From contig NZ_JAENIO010000037.1 of the NCBI RefSeq assembly GCF_016595415.1, positions 1-42,123 of the forward strand: a stretch of 42,123 nt of DNA, read 5' to 3'. The translations under genes and the position numbers were made by a program. Under the pieces are notes generated by a model, which was not told the origin of the DNA, searched no databases, and saw only the letters and a list, made by a program, of their open reading frames with translations. Source of the DNA: Roseibacillus ishigakijimensis. GTDB lineage: Bacteria > Verrucomicrobiota > Verrucomicrobiia > Verrucomicrobiales > Akkermansiaceae. The first letter of the stretch is position 1, and each line of letters begins with the position of its first letter. Below are positions 42,095 to 42,123 of this stretch, in pieces.

Positions 42095-42123
42095 TGAACT
42101 ATCGTTCAAAAACCTAACAGATT

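Larger units (their letters stand above)
41159..42123. other. Noncoding repeat-module region
   Basis: No credible gene is present in the last 965 bp. Open frames at 41295-41507, 41599-41912 and 41921-42109 exist only on the minus strand, and the two B copies are open in different frames, so they do not preserve a protein. The region is built from repeat modules described separately, with order A1-B1-A2-M-B2-A3(partial). It runs off the window edge. Confidence 0.75.

Noticed and set aside
41202-42123. Integron attC array.
   Set aside because: ATCTAAC fits one core consensus, but no inverse GTTRRRY partner at suitable spacing and no cassette genes or integrase were seen.

Overview
The window is a GC-rich bacterial chromosome segment of mostly housekeeping genes, with a few accessory islands. 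It most resembles a Verrucomicrobiota genome (Verrucomicrobiae-like, probably aquatic). The grounds are: two secreted proteins with PEP-CTERM sorting tails; a short glutamyl-tRNA reductase of the kind I associate with the PVC group; many TTG/GTG starts with weak Shine-Dalgarno sequences; a GH97 plus ThuA-domain pair; a cytochrome P460; and noncoding interspersed repeats at both ends. The assignment is an inference from gene content, with no rRNA to confirm it. I saw no tRNA, rRNA, CRISPR array, transposase, integrase or exosortase gene.

Layout, left to right. (1) 1-290 is a noncoding repeat patch. (2) 292-3303 holds a membrane protein, an ABC-2 ATPase/permease pair and an ECF sigma factor. 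(3) 3405-5811 holds a small lipoprotein, a HemX/CcsA-like protein, hemA and an NrtS-like protein. (4) 6133-9439 holds a PEP-CTERM beta-solenoid-like protein, a terminator and a flavin-dependent tryptophan-halogenase-type enzyme. (5) 9548-10605 is lower in GC, with one hypothetical gene and several small inverted repeats. (6) 12937-10606, minus strand, is a translationally coupled operon: zinc ribbon + TPM-like protein, membrane-anchored partner, TPMT-family methyltransferase. (7) 12985-16213 holds a DMT transporter, thiH, thiS and a Fpg/Nei glycosylase. (8) 16304-20348 holds a PEP-CTERM cupredoxin, a large TPR lipoprotein and a CAP-domain protein. (9) 20511-22266 holds an orphan rmlA and an L,D-transpeptidase lipoprotein.

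(10) 25603-22253, minus strand, is a compact operon scpA-nadD-TPR-pdxJ-acpS, with an AsmA-like envelope protein diverging from it. (11) 27401-31229 holds metF, a five-EF-hand secreted protein, and apt-pgi. (12) 33420-31413, minus strand, holds a periplasmic cytochrome P460 followed by a lactonase-fold beta-propeller. (13) 33711-36707 holds a GH97 glycosidase and a ThuA-like protein. (14) 36844-41158 holds transketolase with a clear terminator, a lipoprotein, ychF and a GNAT acetyltransferase. (15) 41159-42123 is a noncoding array of related repeat modules.

Functionally the window mixes cofactor synthesis (tetrapyrrole, thiamin thiazole, PLP, NAD, folate one-carbon, ACP activation), central sugar metabolism (pgi, tkt), envelope proteins and secreted redox or carbohydrate-active proteins. 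The items most worth a second look are the terminal repeat array, the PEP-CTERM cupredoxin, the halogenase next to a PEP-CTERM protein, the P460/beta-propeller pair and the TPM-like operon. I do not see an unambiguous new defence or mobile system.
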